Positions 48,279-57,534 of a stretch of 64,000 nt of DNA are shown piece after piece; position 1 is the first letter of the stretch; every line of letters begins with the position of its first letter. The notes beneath the pieces were generated by a model. The model ran no database searches, was not told the origin of the DNA, and saw only the letters and a list, made by a program, of their open reading frames with translations. Source of the DNA: Clostridiales bacterium (lineage in GTDB: Bacteria > Bacillota > Clostridia > Monoglobales > WRBX01). The DNA is taken from the NCBI GenBank assembly GCA_031261985.1, contig JAISIR010000001.1:1-64000 (forward strand). Direction: 5' to 3'. Position numbers and translations under genes: made by a program.

Positions 48279-51200
48279 TTACCTATCGATTAAGTCGGTA
48301 GATTTTAGCAAGCGGTTTATAACTGTACCAACCTCGGCACGAGTTATGTTATCAAGAGGTTTTAACCTACCCCACTCACCAATTACAATGCCTTCTTTTA
48401 CGCAATATGCAGTTGCTTGACGTGCATATGCTGACACGCTTGCGTTATCGCTAAACGGTGCAATCAAGGTTCCAGCTTGAGAGCTAGACACTTCGATATC
48501 GTCGCCAACTAAATCGCACATACGTTGCAAGATAGTGAATACTTGCTCACGTGTTATAGGTGTGCGCGCGTTAAAGGTTTCGACATCCATACCTTGTACA
48601 ATGCCATATTCTTTAGCTGCGTAAATGTAAGGCGCGTACCAATCGGTAGCAGATATATCGGCGAATGAGTAGCCGAATTTTGGCTCGATACCAAGTGAGT
48701 TAACTATTGCAGTTGTAAACTCTGCACGAGTCATTGCTCTACCTGGTTCAAACTCGCCATATTCCATACCACTTAGGTAAATTCTAGATGTACCGTCGTT
48801 GATGAAAGATACACTCCAATGGCTTTGAACATCTGGAATATTAAGCGTATGATACATAACGCTGAATACACCTGTGTTAATGCTGCTTACTCGAGCGTAA
48901 CGTTTGCCATTGCGAGAAACTACTTTTGTAGGCTCGTGGCGGATATCACCGTCTTCGTTTAGTGCAACACCGGTTGTTATTGAGCTATTATCAAGCTCGA
49001 TATACATTGGAACTAATGTGTAATAATCGGTCACTTCGACAGTTTTACCGTTGTAAGTTGCAAGCACTTCTAGCTCGTATGTTGCGGTTTCTTTTGAACC
49101 ACCCTCGGCACTAATAGCATTTGATATGCGATTATCTGCTGAAGTTGTAGCCTCGGTAATATTGATGTCAACAGGAACTTCTGATAATACTATATTTCTG
49201 CCAAATTCGTCGGCTGTTTCTTGAACTTTAAATGCAGTTGCAGGAATCTCGTAAGACAGCTCGTCGGTCTCGTAAGTTCTTACGATAGTCTCGTTCTTTT
49301 CTGCCATATCTTTAATTGTTTGTAGTGTAAACACGCTTGGCTTAGGGCTGGCTTTTGTGCCGCCACCGCCACCGCCGCCTCCGCCGCCACCACCGCTAGA
49401 TGCGTTAGTGGTTACAGCAACAGGAGCAGATGGAGCAGAATCTTTATAGTTAGTATCGCCCACGCGCATTGCAAAGAAGTAATATGTTGTGCTAGCGCTT
49501 AAGCCTGTGAATGTAAGACTATCTTGCCAAGCATCTGGATATGTTGCAGTTGAGCTTAGTGTTTTACCATATTTATATGCACCGGTACCATCGCCACCTG
49601 TTGCCGTGTTAAGAGTAACACTGTTAGTTGTTTTGCTCTTGTACGTTACTACAACTGGTGTGGTTTGGTCGTTACGCATATCGCCTTCTGGGTCGGTCGT
49701 TACATCTAAGAAGTGAACGCTTGTGTCTAGGTAAACAGCATCACCTGGACGATATGAGAACACATAGTATTTAGTGTAAGGAGTTAACCCTGTAAACAAC
49801 GGACTCTCTACCCATGAAGAAGATATCAACGATGGATATTGCGCCGTTTGGCTAATATAGTATTTAACGTTAGCACTAGACTCGCCGCCGCTACCTAAAA
49901 CTTCAACCGTCCTGGCTGTTTTACCAACAAGCTCTAGTTTAAAGCCTGTGTCGCCATACTCGGTTTGAGGGATTTTCTCGCTCGCGTTAGTTTTAACGGT
50001 TAGAGTGTTATCCGACATTTTAGTAGCATAAACGCTATCGCCAGCTTTATAACCTTTTATATAATAAGTAGTGTCTTCTGATAATCCTGTAAAGGTAGCA
50101 TCGCTTGTAGAAGTGTTTTCAGGTATCCAGTTAACAGGTGTTTCGCTTGGGTCTAATGTGTAGCCATAGTACATAGTACCCGAACCGCTACCAGGGAAAG
50201 CAGAATCTATTTTAACGGTAATAGTATTTTTTGTTACACCCTTTTGCTCTATACGCAAAGCATTTTGAGTTTGCAATGGAGTAGTTAGTGTTTTAACATC
50301 CAAGCTAGCTGCTGCTGCGTTATAGCTTAAGTCTGCCGCTTTTTTAACAAATACATAGTATTGAGTATTTGCAGTTAACCCGCTCCACATTGGTAATAGT
50401 CCAAACGATTCATCTGCAGGTTGAACATTAGTTGTGCTAATAGCGTAAGTAAATGCGCCTGTTCCTGCACCTGTTGGGTTTGGCTTAACCGTTATAGAAG
50501 TATCTGTTTTAGACACAATCTCTAACCCTATTGTTTGGTCATACTTAGGTTGAGTTAATGGGTATGCGTTTGATGTTTGTACATTATAAGTATTATCGCC
50601 ATTTTTACGTACATAGTAGTAATAAGTTTTACCAGGCGTTAAATTAGTAAATGTAGAGCTAGTTTGCCAAGTAACAGGAAGAGTTCCGTTCTCGGTGTAT
50701 CCATAGTAAACATCGCCTGTACCATTGCCACCTGTAAAGGTAATAGTGGTAGATGTTTGTGTTTGACCTGTGTGGTTAACTACTATTGGGTCTTGGTCTA
50801 GTTTACCCGAAGTTTCGAACTGATACATTATAGAGTAGCTCTCGTTATATTGAGTATTGCCAGGTGAATATGCCCAGAAGTAATAAATTGTAGAGGCATT
50901 TAACCCGCCAAAGTGAGGAGAATCTTGGAAAGTTGCAGGGCGTTGTTGGGTTGTGCTGATTGCGTACTTATAAGCGCCGCCGGTTGCACTACCACTTGCA
51001 ATTACCATAATACTAGATTGAGTGGTGTCGCCTTGAGTAAGAGTAACTGTTTGGTCGCCTTTATCGGTTACTAATGTTTCGCTATCACTAATTCTTTCAT
51101 TATATGTAGAATCTGCTAAACGTTTTGCCCAAACATAATACCTAGTACCTGGGCTAACGTAAAAACGTGTAGACGCTTGCCAGCTGGCAGCACTAGAAGG

Positions 51201-52277
51201 AGCAGAGTCTGTAGTATTAATCGCGTAACGATAAGTTCCGTCTGTTCTTTTTGTAGAGTTCATTAGATAATAACCAGAAACATCGACATATGTAGCGTTT
51301 TCTTCATCGATTTGAACTTTAACTTCATAAGGGAAGTCTACAGCTGGAGTTACCGAAGTTACTATGCCAGATGCACTAACTTCTTTATTCTCGTAACGTT
51401 GAGTTGCCCAAGGAGTGCGATACGCTGTTCCTGCATCGTTAAAGTTATCGCCTATTTTATTAACATATACTTTATAAGTAGTACTTGCAGATAACCCTGT
51501 AAAGCTATAGCTTGATGCGCTTGTTCTTGCGGAATATTCTTTAATTTTGTTTCCGCCTTCAATAGCATATTGATAATAAGTAGTTCCTGCTAGGGTAGTT
51601 CCGCCAGATACGCTTACATTAATAGAGTTATGTGTTTTACTATCTACATTAATGTTAAAAGCTGCTTGGTCGGTAGTAGTTTTAACCTCTTGACATACCA
51701 TAGCACTATTTAAATACTCGGATGTAGCAGTTTTGTAAACACAAATATAATATGTAGTTCCTGCTGTTAAGCCGGTAAATGCTTTAGACTTAAACGAGTT
51801 GTTATAAAGTGTTTGGTAATCGTACCAAGTGCCAACGGCTTGTATTGCAGCGTCGAAGGCTTGTTGCCCACCGGTTGCGATAGGCGTGGTTGTTATACCA
51901 AACTTATAACCTACATCGGTATTATAATGGTAAGGAGACTCATCTAAACTATTTTTAACGCCGTCGTTATTAGTATCTTCTAATATATTGCCAACAGAAG
52001 ATGAGTTCGTGTAGGCTACGACTTGCAGGCTAGTTTTGTCTCGTCCTACTAAAGCTATAGTAGGCGTAGATTGCCATTTCATCTCTGCCGCTGCAGCTGA
52101 ATTATTGGTAGTAAGCAGCGAAGTGATTTCTTCAGACGCTTTAGCATCTACAACAGTTGTATCTTGCACGTCAATAATGCCCTCTGCACTTGCAGGGACA
52201 AAACTTAAAGTAGATACAAACATAATGCAGGCTAAAACTGCCGAAAGCATTTTGTAAGTTAAAGTAGATTGTTTCAT
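48279..52277 (-). CDS. Large secreted surface protein: repeated Fn3-like modules, poly-Gly linker, three C-terminal SLH domains
   Basis: Signal peptide; ~9 repeats of GLTxxTxYYxxxxxxGDxxY; GGGGGGGGGGG; SLH motifs (MTRAEFTTAIV, ITREQVFTIL, ITRAEVGTVI). Confidence 0.88.
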   Translation of the reverse strand: MKQSTLTYKMLSAVLACIMFVSTLSFVPASAEGIIDVQDTTVVDAKASEEITSLLTTNNSAAAAEMKWQSTPTIALVGRDKTSLQVVAYTNSSSVGNILEDTNNDGVKNSLDESPYHYNTDVGYKFGITTTPIATGGQQAFDAAIQAVGTWYDYQTLYNNSFKSKAFTGLTAGTTYYICVYKTATSEYLNSAMVCQEVKTTTDQAAFNINVDSKTHNSINVSVSGGTTLAGTTYYQYAIEGGNKIKEYSARTSASSYSFTGLSASTTYKVYVNKIGDNFNDAGTAYRTPWATQRYENKEVSASGIVTSVTPAVDFPYEVKVQIDEENATYVDVSGYYLMNSTKRTDGTYRYAINTTDSAPSSAASWQASTRFYVSPGTRYYVWAKRLADSTYNERISDSETLVTDKGDQTVTLTQGDTTQSSIMVIASGSATGGAYKYAISTTQQRPATFQDSPHFGGLNASTIYYFWAYSPGNTQYNESYSIMYQFETSGKLDQDPIVVNHTGQTQTSTTITFTGGNGTGDVYYGYTENGTLPVTWQTSSTFTNLTPGKTYYYYVRKNGDNTYNVQTSNAYPLTQPKYDQTIGLEIVSKTDTSITVKPNPTGAGTGAFTYAISTTNVQPADESFGLLPMWSGLTANTQYYVFVKKAADLSYNAAAASLDVKTLTTPLQTQNALRIEQKGVTKNTITVKIDSAFPGSGSGTMYYGYTLDPSETPVNWIPENTSTSDATFTGLSEDTTYYIKGYKAGDSVYATKMSDNTLTVKTNASEKIPQTEYGDTGFKLELVGKTARTVEVLGSGGESSANVKYYISQTAQYPSLISSSWVESPLFTGLTPYTKYYVFSYRPGDAVYLDTSVHFLDVTTDPEGDMRNDQTTPVVVTYKSKTTNSVTLNTATGGDGTGAYKYGKTLSSTATYPDAWQDSLTFTGLSASTTYYFFAMRVGDTNYKDSAPSAPVAVTTNASSGGGGGGGGGGGGTKASPKPSVFTLQTIKDMAEKNETIVRTYETDELSYEIPATAFKVQETADEFGRNIVLSEVPVDINITEATTSADNRISNAISAEGGSKETATYELEVLATYNGKTVEVTDYYTLVPMYIELDNSSITTGVALNEDGDIRHEPTKVVSRNGKRYARVSSINTGVFSVMYHTLNIPDVQSHWSVSFINDGTSRIYLSGMEYGEFEPGRAMTRAEFTTAIVNSLGIEPKFGYSFADISATDWYAPYIYAAKEYGIVQGMDVETFNARTPITREQVFTILQRMCDLVGDDIEVSSSQAGTLIAPFSDNASVSAYARQATAYCVKEGIVIGEWGRLKPLDNITRAEVGTVINRLLKSTDLIDR

Positions 52278-52407
52278 TATAGATAACTCCCCTTTGTTAA
52301 AACCGCAAATTATAGTTTACTTAACCATGCATTTTGCAGCTAACTTAGTTTATTCTAATTATTTTGAATCTTAAATTTACGGGCATAAAATGCCTTAGTA
52401 TAATTAT

Positions 52408-52436
52408 ATTATACACCTTTTTTTTACGTTTGTCAA
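52408..52436 (-). promoter_or_regulatory. sigma-A promoter for the surface protein (TTGACA-17-TATAAT)
   Basis: Reverse complement TTGACAAACGTAAAAAAAAGGTGTATAAT. Confidence 0.75.
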
Positions 52437-52541
52437 GGTAAACAGAGTCAAAAAAGAGTGCCAAAATAAAAATTTAACAAAAATTTAACAAAACTATTGC
52501 ATTTTTTTTAGTTTTATGATATTATTTGGTTGGTGATTAAT

Positions 52542-53087
52542 ATGAACGATTACAATACTAATGTTAAAATAATCCTTTTATATGTAATGTATAAGCTTAA
52601 AATAGCAATGACAGAGAAGTTTTTTATGGAAGTCATTGTTTATAATGATATTGTCGATTATTTCTCTGGCGTCGAAACTTTAAACAAGCTAGTGTTCGAC
52701 GGATTCGCGCGGGATATAATTGTAGGCGGTGCGCATCATTACACTTTAACCAAGCGTGGTGTAGAAGTAACCGAGCCGTTGATTTCTGAAATTCCTGAAA
52801 AAACTAAAAACACTATAGACGAGCATTGCGATAAATTGCTTCGTGGTGAATTTTACTTTAGTGAAGTGCGTACGCAAGTGGTGGCGCGCAGCGAGGGTGT
52901 GTATTATTTAAAATGCGGAGTGTACGAGTGGGGTGCGCCTGTGTTTGAAGTTAATGTTCGTACTAACGATATTTTTCAAGCCGAGAGGTTGCAAAAATAT
53001 TTCCGTCGTAACTCTACAATTGTGCATCATAATGTTTTTAGAGTATTAGGCGAACCGATTGACGGAACAACCAAGCTTGCTAAATAG
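52542..53087 (+). CDS. DUF4364-like winged-helix protein
   Basis: NVKIILLYVMYKLKIAMTEKFFMEVIVYNDIVDYF ... YTLTKRGVEVTEPLISEIPEKTKNTIDEH. Confidence 0.7.
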   Translation: MNDYNTNVKIILLYVMYKLKIAMTEKFFMEVIVYNDIVDYFSGVETLNKLVFDGFARDIIVGGAHHYTLTKRGVEVTEPLISEIPEKTKNTIDEHCDKLLRGEFYFSEVRTQVVARSEGVYYLKCGVYEWGAPVFEVNVRTNDIFQAERLQKYFRRNSTIVHHNVFRVLGEPIDGTTKLAK

Positions 53088-53093
53088 ATAAAT

Positions 53094-53963
53094 TTAAAGA
53101 TTTGGAACGTTGGTCTTGCTAGTCACCTTAGGTGCGTTAGCTGCGTCAGGTGTGTTAGTTGCATGAGGCGCAGAGCTTTTTTCGCGATTATACTTAGACC
53201 TTAATTCTGATTGCACATCTAAATCTCTATTCATGTTATGTAGTTTCTCTAAAATACTATCTATTTCTTCATCGCTTCTTTTAATCTGTGATTTTATCCG
53301 TTTGGCTTCAACGCTAAAGTCGTCAATTTTGTCTTTTTTAGAAAACGCGCCAAGGTTGTTCTTAGCCTTCACTTGGTTTTCGCTAGTAGTAACGATAACA
53401 TCGGCTTCATTATATTGCATATTCTCTTCCTCTATATTTTGATTCGGCTGAACATTAAAGCCTGGAAAGCTTTTAATATTATTAAGACGATTGCAAAAGT
53501 CTTCGTCCTTAGTATAAAGCAATAGGATGTTTTTAACCTCGGCAGACACGTTTGATATTAACGCATTGCTTTGGCTGATATCTGGTGCTTGTTTTTTATT
53601 AGAACTAAATTCCTTATACATTTTTTCATATTTTTTTATGGTTTCTTTTACAATTTTTTCGCGATTTTTATGAGTTTCTTCATCTAAATGTATTTGCACA
53701 TCGTTTTTAATAGATGTTGAATCTTGATGTCTATCAGCTAGCCCATTTAAAAAGGCAGCTTTAATACTTGATGAATAGTAAGGGTTAGATATAGGCGAGC
53801 CCTTGCTACCAAAGAAAAGTTTTATTTTTGTAGCCAGCATTCTTCTGCGATAATTCTTTAGTGTTTGAGCTGTCTCTTTTAGTTTTGTATATATTTCGCC
53901 TAAAGTCATTTTAGATTCATCTAATGCGTTAATTGTAGTGTTCATGCTTAGCATTTGGGTCAC
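53094..53963 (-). CDS. Hypothetical coiled-coil protein (289 aa)
   Basis: GGAGGCGTGACCC RBS region; helical, charged; no family recognised. Confidence 0.75.
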   Translation of the reverse strand: MTQMLSMNTTINALDESKMTLGEIYTKLKETAQTLKNYRRRMLATKIKLFFGSKGSPISNPYYSSSIKAAFLNGLADRHQDSTSIKNDVQIHLDEETHKNREKIVKETIKKYEKMYKEFSSNKKQAPDISQSNALISNVSAEVKNILLLYTKDEDFCNRLNNIKSFPGFNVQPNQNIEEENMQYNEADVIVTTSENQVKAKNNLGAFSKKDKIDDFSVEAKRIKSQIKRSDEEIDSILEKLHNMNRDLDVQSELRSKYNREKSSAPHATNTPDAANAPKVTSKTNVPNL

Positions 53964-53992
53964 GCCTCCTTACTTTTGTGGACTTTATAATT

Positions 53993-54135
53993 GTTCGCAA
54001 TTCGTTCAAATGCCGACTTGCCCGGCAATTTGTTCATATCTTTATTATGCCATAAACGTTCCGGCGGAATGAATCCGCCTTCACTTCTAAAGATATTAGG
54101 TTCAAATTGCCGACAAGCTGGCAATTTGTTATATC
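53993..54135 (+). repeat. Dispersed two-hairpin element, copy F plus degenerate partial copy
   Basis: GGCGG-aatgaat-CCGCC (54063-54079), cttctaaag, CAAATTGCC-gacaagct-GGCAATTTG (54103-54128); degenerate hairpin caaatgccgacttgcccggcaatttg at ~54007-54032. Confidence 0.9.
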
Positions 54136-54319
54136 TTTATTATACCATATTTTAATCAAAAATCAAGGGGTAAAAGGTCGAATAATGTTAAATTTGTGTT
54201 AAATTATGATTTAAATATAATAAAAGCCAAAACGCGCAGAGCGTTTTAGCTTTAAGGTTATTATATTCTTATTGATGTTTAGATTGTTATAAACATACTT
54301 AAACGCTAGTTTATTTTAC

Positions 54320-55516
54320 TTAAAATCTTGGTGCTTTTAGCGTTGGTTCTTTTTGTTCTACTTTTGGATGCACAGGTTCTTTATGATTTGCTTCAAAGCT
54401 TAATAGTCTATTTAAAAAACCACTTTGTTTCATTTCTTCTACTCTTTCCGGCTCGTTAAAATATAGTTTAAACTCTTCAAAAGTAAAGGGCACACTTTTA
54501 TCGAACAAAGGTGCAAAACTATCCACGCTAAAGTGTGAGCCAAAATCATTTGCGTTATATTTTTCAAACTCTTTACTACCTGGGTCTATATACTTGCCAG
54601 ATTTTGTTTTATAATAGGCTTTTTTAAAGGTCTCCCAAAATTTTTCTTCACCTACAAACTTTTTAAGGCAATCATAGGCGAAAGGTTGCCAACCATATTC
54701 ATTAGGAAAATCAAAGTCGAAAGATTCAAAGCCCGATAATTCATGAGAAATTAGTGACACAATAGGCTCGTCGTTAATTTTTAAGTACATGTGTATATTT
54801 TCGTGAGTTATATTCTCCATATACATCTGTTCAAGTGTATACAAACCCTCATAACGCGTGGGTCTACGCTCATTTATATCGTTATCCACAAAAAGATAGT
54901 CTTTGCCAGGATTCCCTATTCCGCCAATTCCAAAGTTGGTCACATCTGCAAATAATGTAGCGCATTCTTCCATTCGGTTTTCTAAGGTTTCATCACGCAT
55001 TCCAAAAAACTTATTAAAGTTAGAGTTTATAAAATTCGCTTTAAAAATAGCTTCGCTTAAGTTAGAGATAGCTTGACTTTCTTGACTGTTTGCATAGTAT
55101 TTTAAATAGTCAAGAAAGTTTAAATCTCCTAAACCGGACTGGTAGATGACAGACGAATCGTTTTGGCTCTTTTTAATTAGGTCATCTATTGCAGCGTTTA
55201 AATCGGGATATTCATCTAAAATTTGATTATAATTAACGTCGCCATTTTTGGTATAGCCGAAAACTTCATTTAAGTTAGTTAAAAATTCCATCTCTAGAGC
55301 GGTAAGACAAAATCCTGATAACAAGCCTAGTGTAATAGAATTAAGTATGCGTGTTATTTTACGTAATTTTTCACTTTTTGCTTGCTCCTCTACGTTAAGT
55401 CCTTCTTCTTTAGGTTCTACATTATTCTGTTTTACTTGGTCGTCGTTATTTTGTTTTGATAGTTCTTGATTATTTTGTTTTGCTCTGTTTTCGTTAAAAA
55501 ATTCATGTATCGTCAT
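54320..55516 (-). CDS. Hypothetical membrane-anchored protein with HExxH motif
   Basis: N-terminal Gln/Asn-rich segment, TM ITLGLLSGFCLTALEMEFL, NITHENIHMYLK (HENIH); start assigned to ATG 55516 after AAAGGTG. Confidence 0.75.
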   Translation of the reverse strand: MTIHEFFNENRAKQNNQELSKQNNDDQVKQNNVEPKEEGLNVEEQAKSEKLRKITRILNSITLGLLSGFCLTALEMEFLTNLNEVFGYTKNGDVNYNQILDEYPDLNAAIDDLIKKSQNDSSVIYQSGLGDLNFLDYLKYYANSQESQAISNLSEAIFKANFINSNFNKFFGMRDETLENRMEECATLFADVTNFGIGGIGNPGKDYLFVDNDINERRPTRYEGLYTLEQMYMENITHENIHMYLKINDEPIVSLISHELSGFESFDFDFPNEYGWQPFAYDCLKKFVGEEKFWETFKKAYYKTKSGKYIDPGSKEFEKYNANDFGSHFSVDSFAPLFDKSVPFTFEEFKLYFNEPERVEEMKQSGFLNRLLSFEANHKEPVHPKVEQKEPTLKAPRF

Positions 55517-55565
55517 AAAAATCACCTTTAAACGTTCCGTTTATTTTGTTCTCTTTGTGTGTTCT

Positions 55566-55664
55566 GTCATTGCGGGCTTCGACCCGCAATCTACACGCAA
55601 GTTTGGAATCAACTGATATCATTCTTAATTAGCGTATAGATTCCGCGTCGTAGCGCGGAATGAC
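55566..55664. mobile_element. 99-bp MITE-like element with 33-bp imperfect terminal inverted repeats
   Basis: GTCATTGCGGGCTTCGACCCGCAATCTACACGC (55566-55598) vs inverted GTCATTCCGCGCTACGACGCGGAATCTATACGC (55632-55664). Confidence 0.75.
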
Positions 55665-55755
55665 GGAAAACATATCATACATTAATTATACCATAAAAAT
55701 GAGCGGATTGCAATATGCAAATCCGCTTTTATGTTAAGTTTATGTTAAATTTTTA

Positions 55756-56208
55756 TCAGATAGGGAAAGCCATGCCGATAAATATCCCTAAAATTGCGCC
55801 GGCAAAAACTTGAAAAGGTGTATGGCCAATTAATTCTTTTAGCTTACCTTGCATAAATTCTTCGTTATTTACCTCGTCCCAGCGCTCTATCATTTTGTTT
55901 AATACTTCTGCCTGACGTCCTGCTGCGCGACGCACCCCTGTTGCATCGTACATTACAATTATAGCAAAGGTTATTACAACGGCAAAAAGTGGTGATGACA
56001 CACCATAGATTCTGCCTATGCAAGTGGTTAACGCCATAACTGTAGACGAGTGCGAGCTAGGCATTCCGCCGCTGCCGACGAAACGTTTGATATTAAATTT
56101 TTTAGTTTGTATTAAAATAATGATAACTTTAAGCCCTTGCGCTAAAATAAAAGCAACAAAAACTATGGCTACCACGTTATTATTTGCTAATTGAGAGAAA
56201 AAGTCCAT
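55756..56208 (-). CDS. Divergent PAP2 family protein (YuiD-like)
   Basis: GSGGMPSSHSSTVMALTTCIG; DATGVRRAAGRQAEVLN; AAAGGAGCAGGT RBS upstream of ATG 56208. Confidence 0.92.
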   Translation of the reverse strand: MDFFSQLANNNVVAIVFVAFILAQGLKVIIILIQTKKFNIKRFVGSGGMPSSHSSTVMALTTCIGRIYGVSSPLFAVVITFAIIVMYDATGVRRAAGRQAEVLNKMIERWDEVNNEEFMQGKLKELIGHTPFQVFAGAILGIFIGMAFPI

Positions 56209-56273
56209 ACCTGCTCCTTTGTTAATTTTGAATATCATTGCAAATCCGCAATTTTATTTGACAATATGCAACA

Positions 56274-57230
56274 CTAAATATCGCGATTTAATAAATAGTT
56301 AGATAAGTCTTGCAAAAAGAACGAGCTTTCGCCAAACTTATGTATATTAAACTTAGCCTCTTCGGTATATTTATCAAGCAATTCCTGGCTATCTTTTTTA
56401 CCAAGCAAAATTGCCAAATTGTTCTCGTCGGTATCAAAGTCTAGTAAATCGTCTTTTAATTGGAAGGCAAGCCCTAAGTTTTTGCCAAATTCGCCTATGT
56501 TAGTATACTCGTCCATGTTGGCACCAGCAAGGATAGCACCAAATAGGCACGCCGTCATAATTAAGGTAGCTGTCTTTTTTAAATTTAGGGCATTATAATC
56601 GTCAACGGTAGTTAATTTAGTGTTTAAATCTAGCATTTGACCACTTTGAACGCCATTGGCACCAAACCCGAACGAAAGCGTGCGTGCAGCCTCTAAAACT
56701 TTATATGGGTTAAAATCTTGGTTGCTAACTATAGCCTCGAAAGCTAGGCAGATTAAAGAATCGGAAGCTAAAATTGCTGATGATTCGTTATATTTAACAT
56801 GCAGGCTAGGCTTACCTCTACGCTCGTCGTCATCGTCCATGCAAGGTAAATCGTCCTGGATAAGGCTGGCAACATGCACCATCTCGACGGCAGCGGCAAA
56901 AGGTAGCGCTGGGGTAATATCGATGTTTATATCGTCATTTTCGTCAGCGTCTTTTGATGCATTTTCGGTATCCTCTGCGTTTTTCTCCGCTTTTTTATTA
57001 AACGATTCTATCATCTCGTACACGCCAAGAGTTAAAATAGGCCTTATGCGCTTGCCACCATTAAAAAGTGCATATTCCATGCCCTCTTTAAGTTTGACAT
57101 CTAAAACTAATTCTTTAATTAAATTACGCATATAATCGTCAATTTTCTTGCGGTAATCGTCAATTTTTTGGGTGAACTCAGGCGATTTATACTCTTTGCC
57201 ATAAAATTCGTTTGGTGTATTATTCGACAT
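56274..57230 (-). CDS. ispA: Polyprenyl synthetase (farnesyl/geranyl diphosphate synthase-like)
   Basis: GGKRIRPILTLGVYEM; LIQDDLPCMDDDDERRGKPSLH; FQLKDDLLDFD. Confidence 0.94.
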   Translation of the reverse strand: MSNNTPNEFYGKEYKSPEFTQKIDDYRKKIDDYMRNLIKELVLDVKLKEGMEYALFNGGKRIRPILTLGVYEMIESFNKKAEKNAEDTENASKDADENDDINIDITPALPFAAAVEMVHVASLIQDDLPCMDDDDERRGKPSLHVKYNESSAILASDSLICLAFEAIVSNQDFNPYKVLEAARTLSFGFGANGVQSGQMLDLNTKLTTVDDYNALNLKKTATLIMTACLFGAILAGANMDEYTNIGEFGKNLGLAFQLKDDLLDFDTDENNLAILLGKKDSQELLDKYTEEAKFNIHKFGESSFFLQDLSNYLLNRDI

Positions 57231-57534
57231 TGAACTTTGCCTCCTCGACACTTCCGTCTGGTTTTTTAGTTAAAATGGCTATCTTTTTTTCTGCATTATC
57301 CAAAGCTTGGGTACATTGACGCGCTAAATTAATTCCCTTTTCAAAACTATTCAGCATTTCGTCTAGCGATAACTGATTATTCTCCATTTTATTGGCAATC
57401 TCTTCTAGCTCTTTAATGTTCTTCTCAAAATCCACCGAGTTTTTTGTAGCATCCGCCTTAGTTTCCGGCGTGATTTCTTTAGATGTTTCTGTTGATAAAT
57501 TATTGCCCATTACTTCATTTTTTATATCGCTCAT
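57220..57534 (-). CDS. xseB: Exodeoxyribonuclease VII small subunit
   Basis: DFEKNIKELEEIANKMENNQLSLDEMLNSFEKGINLARQCTQALDNAEKKI. Confidence 0.93.
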   Translation of the reverse strand: MSDIKNEVMGNNLSTETSKEITPETKADATKNSVDFEKNIKELEEIANKMENNQLSLDEMLNSFEKGINLARQCTQALDNAEKKIAILTKKPDGSVEEAKFNVE

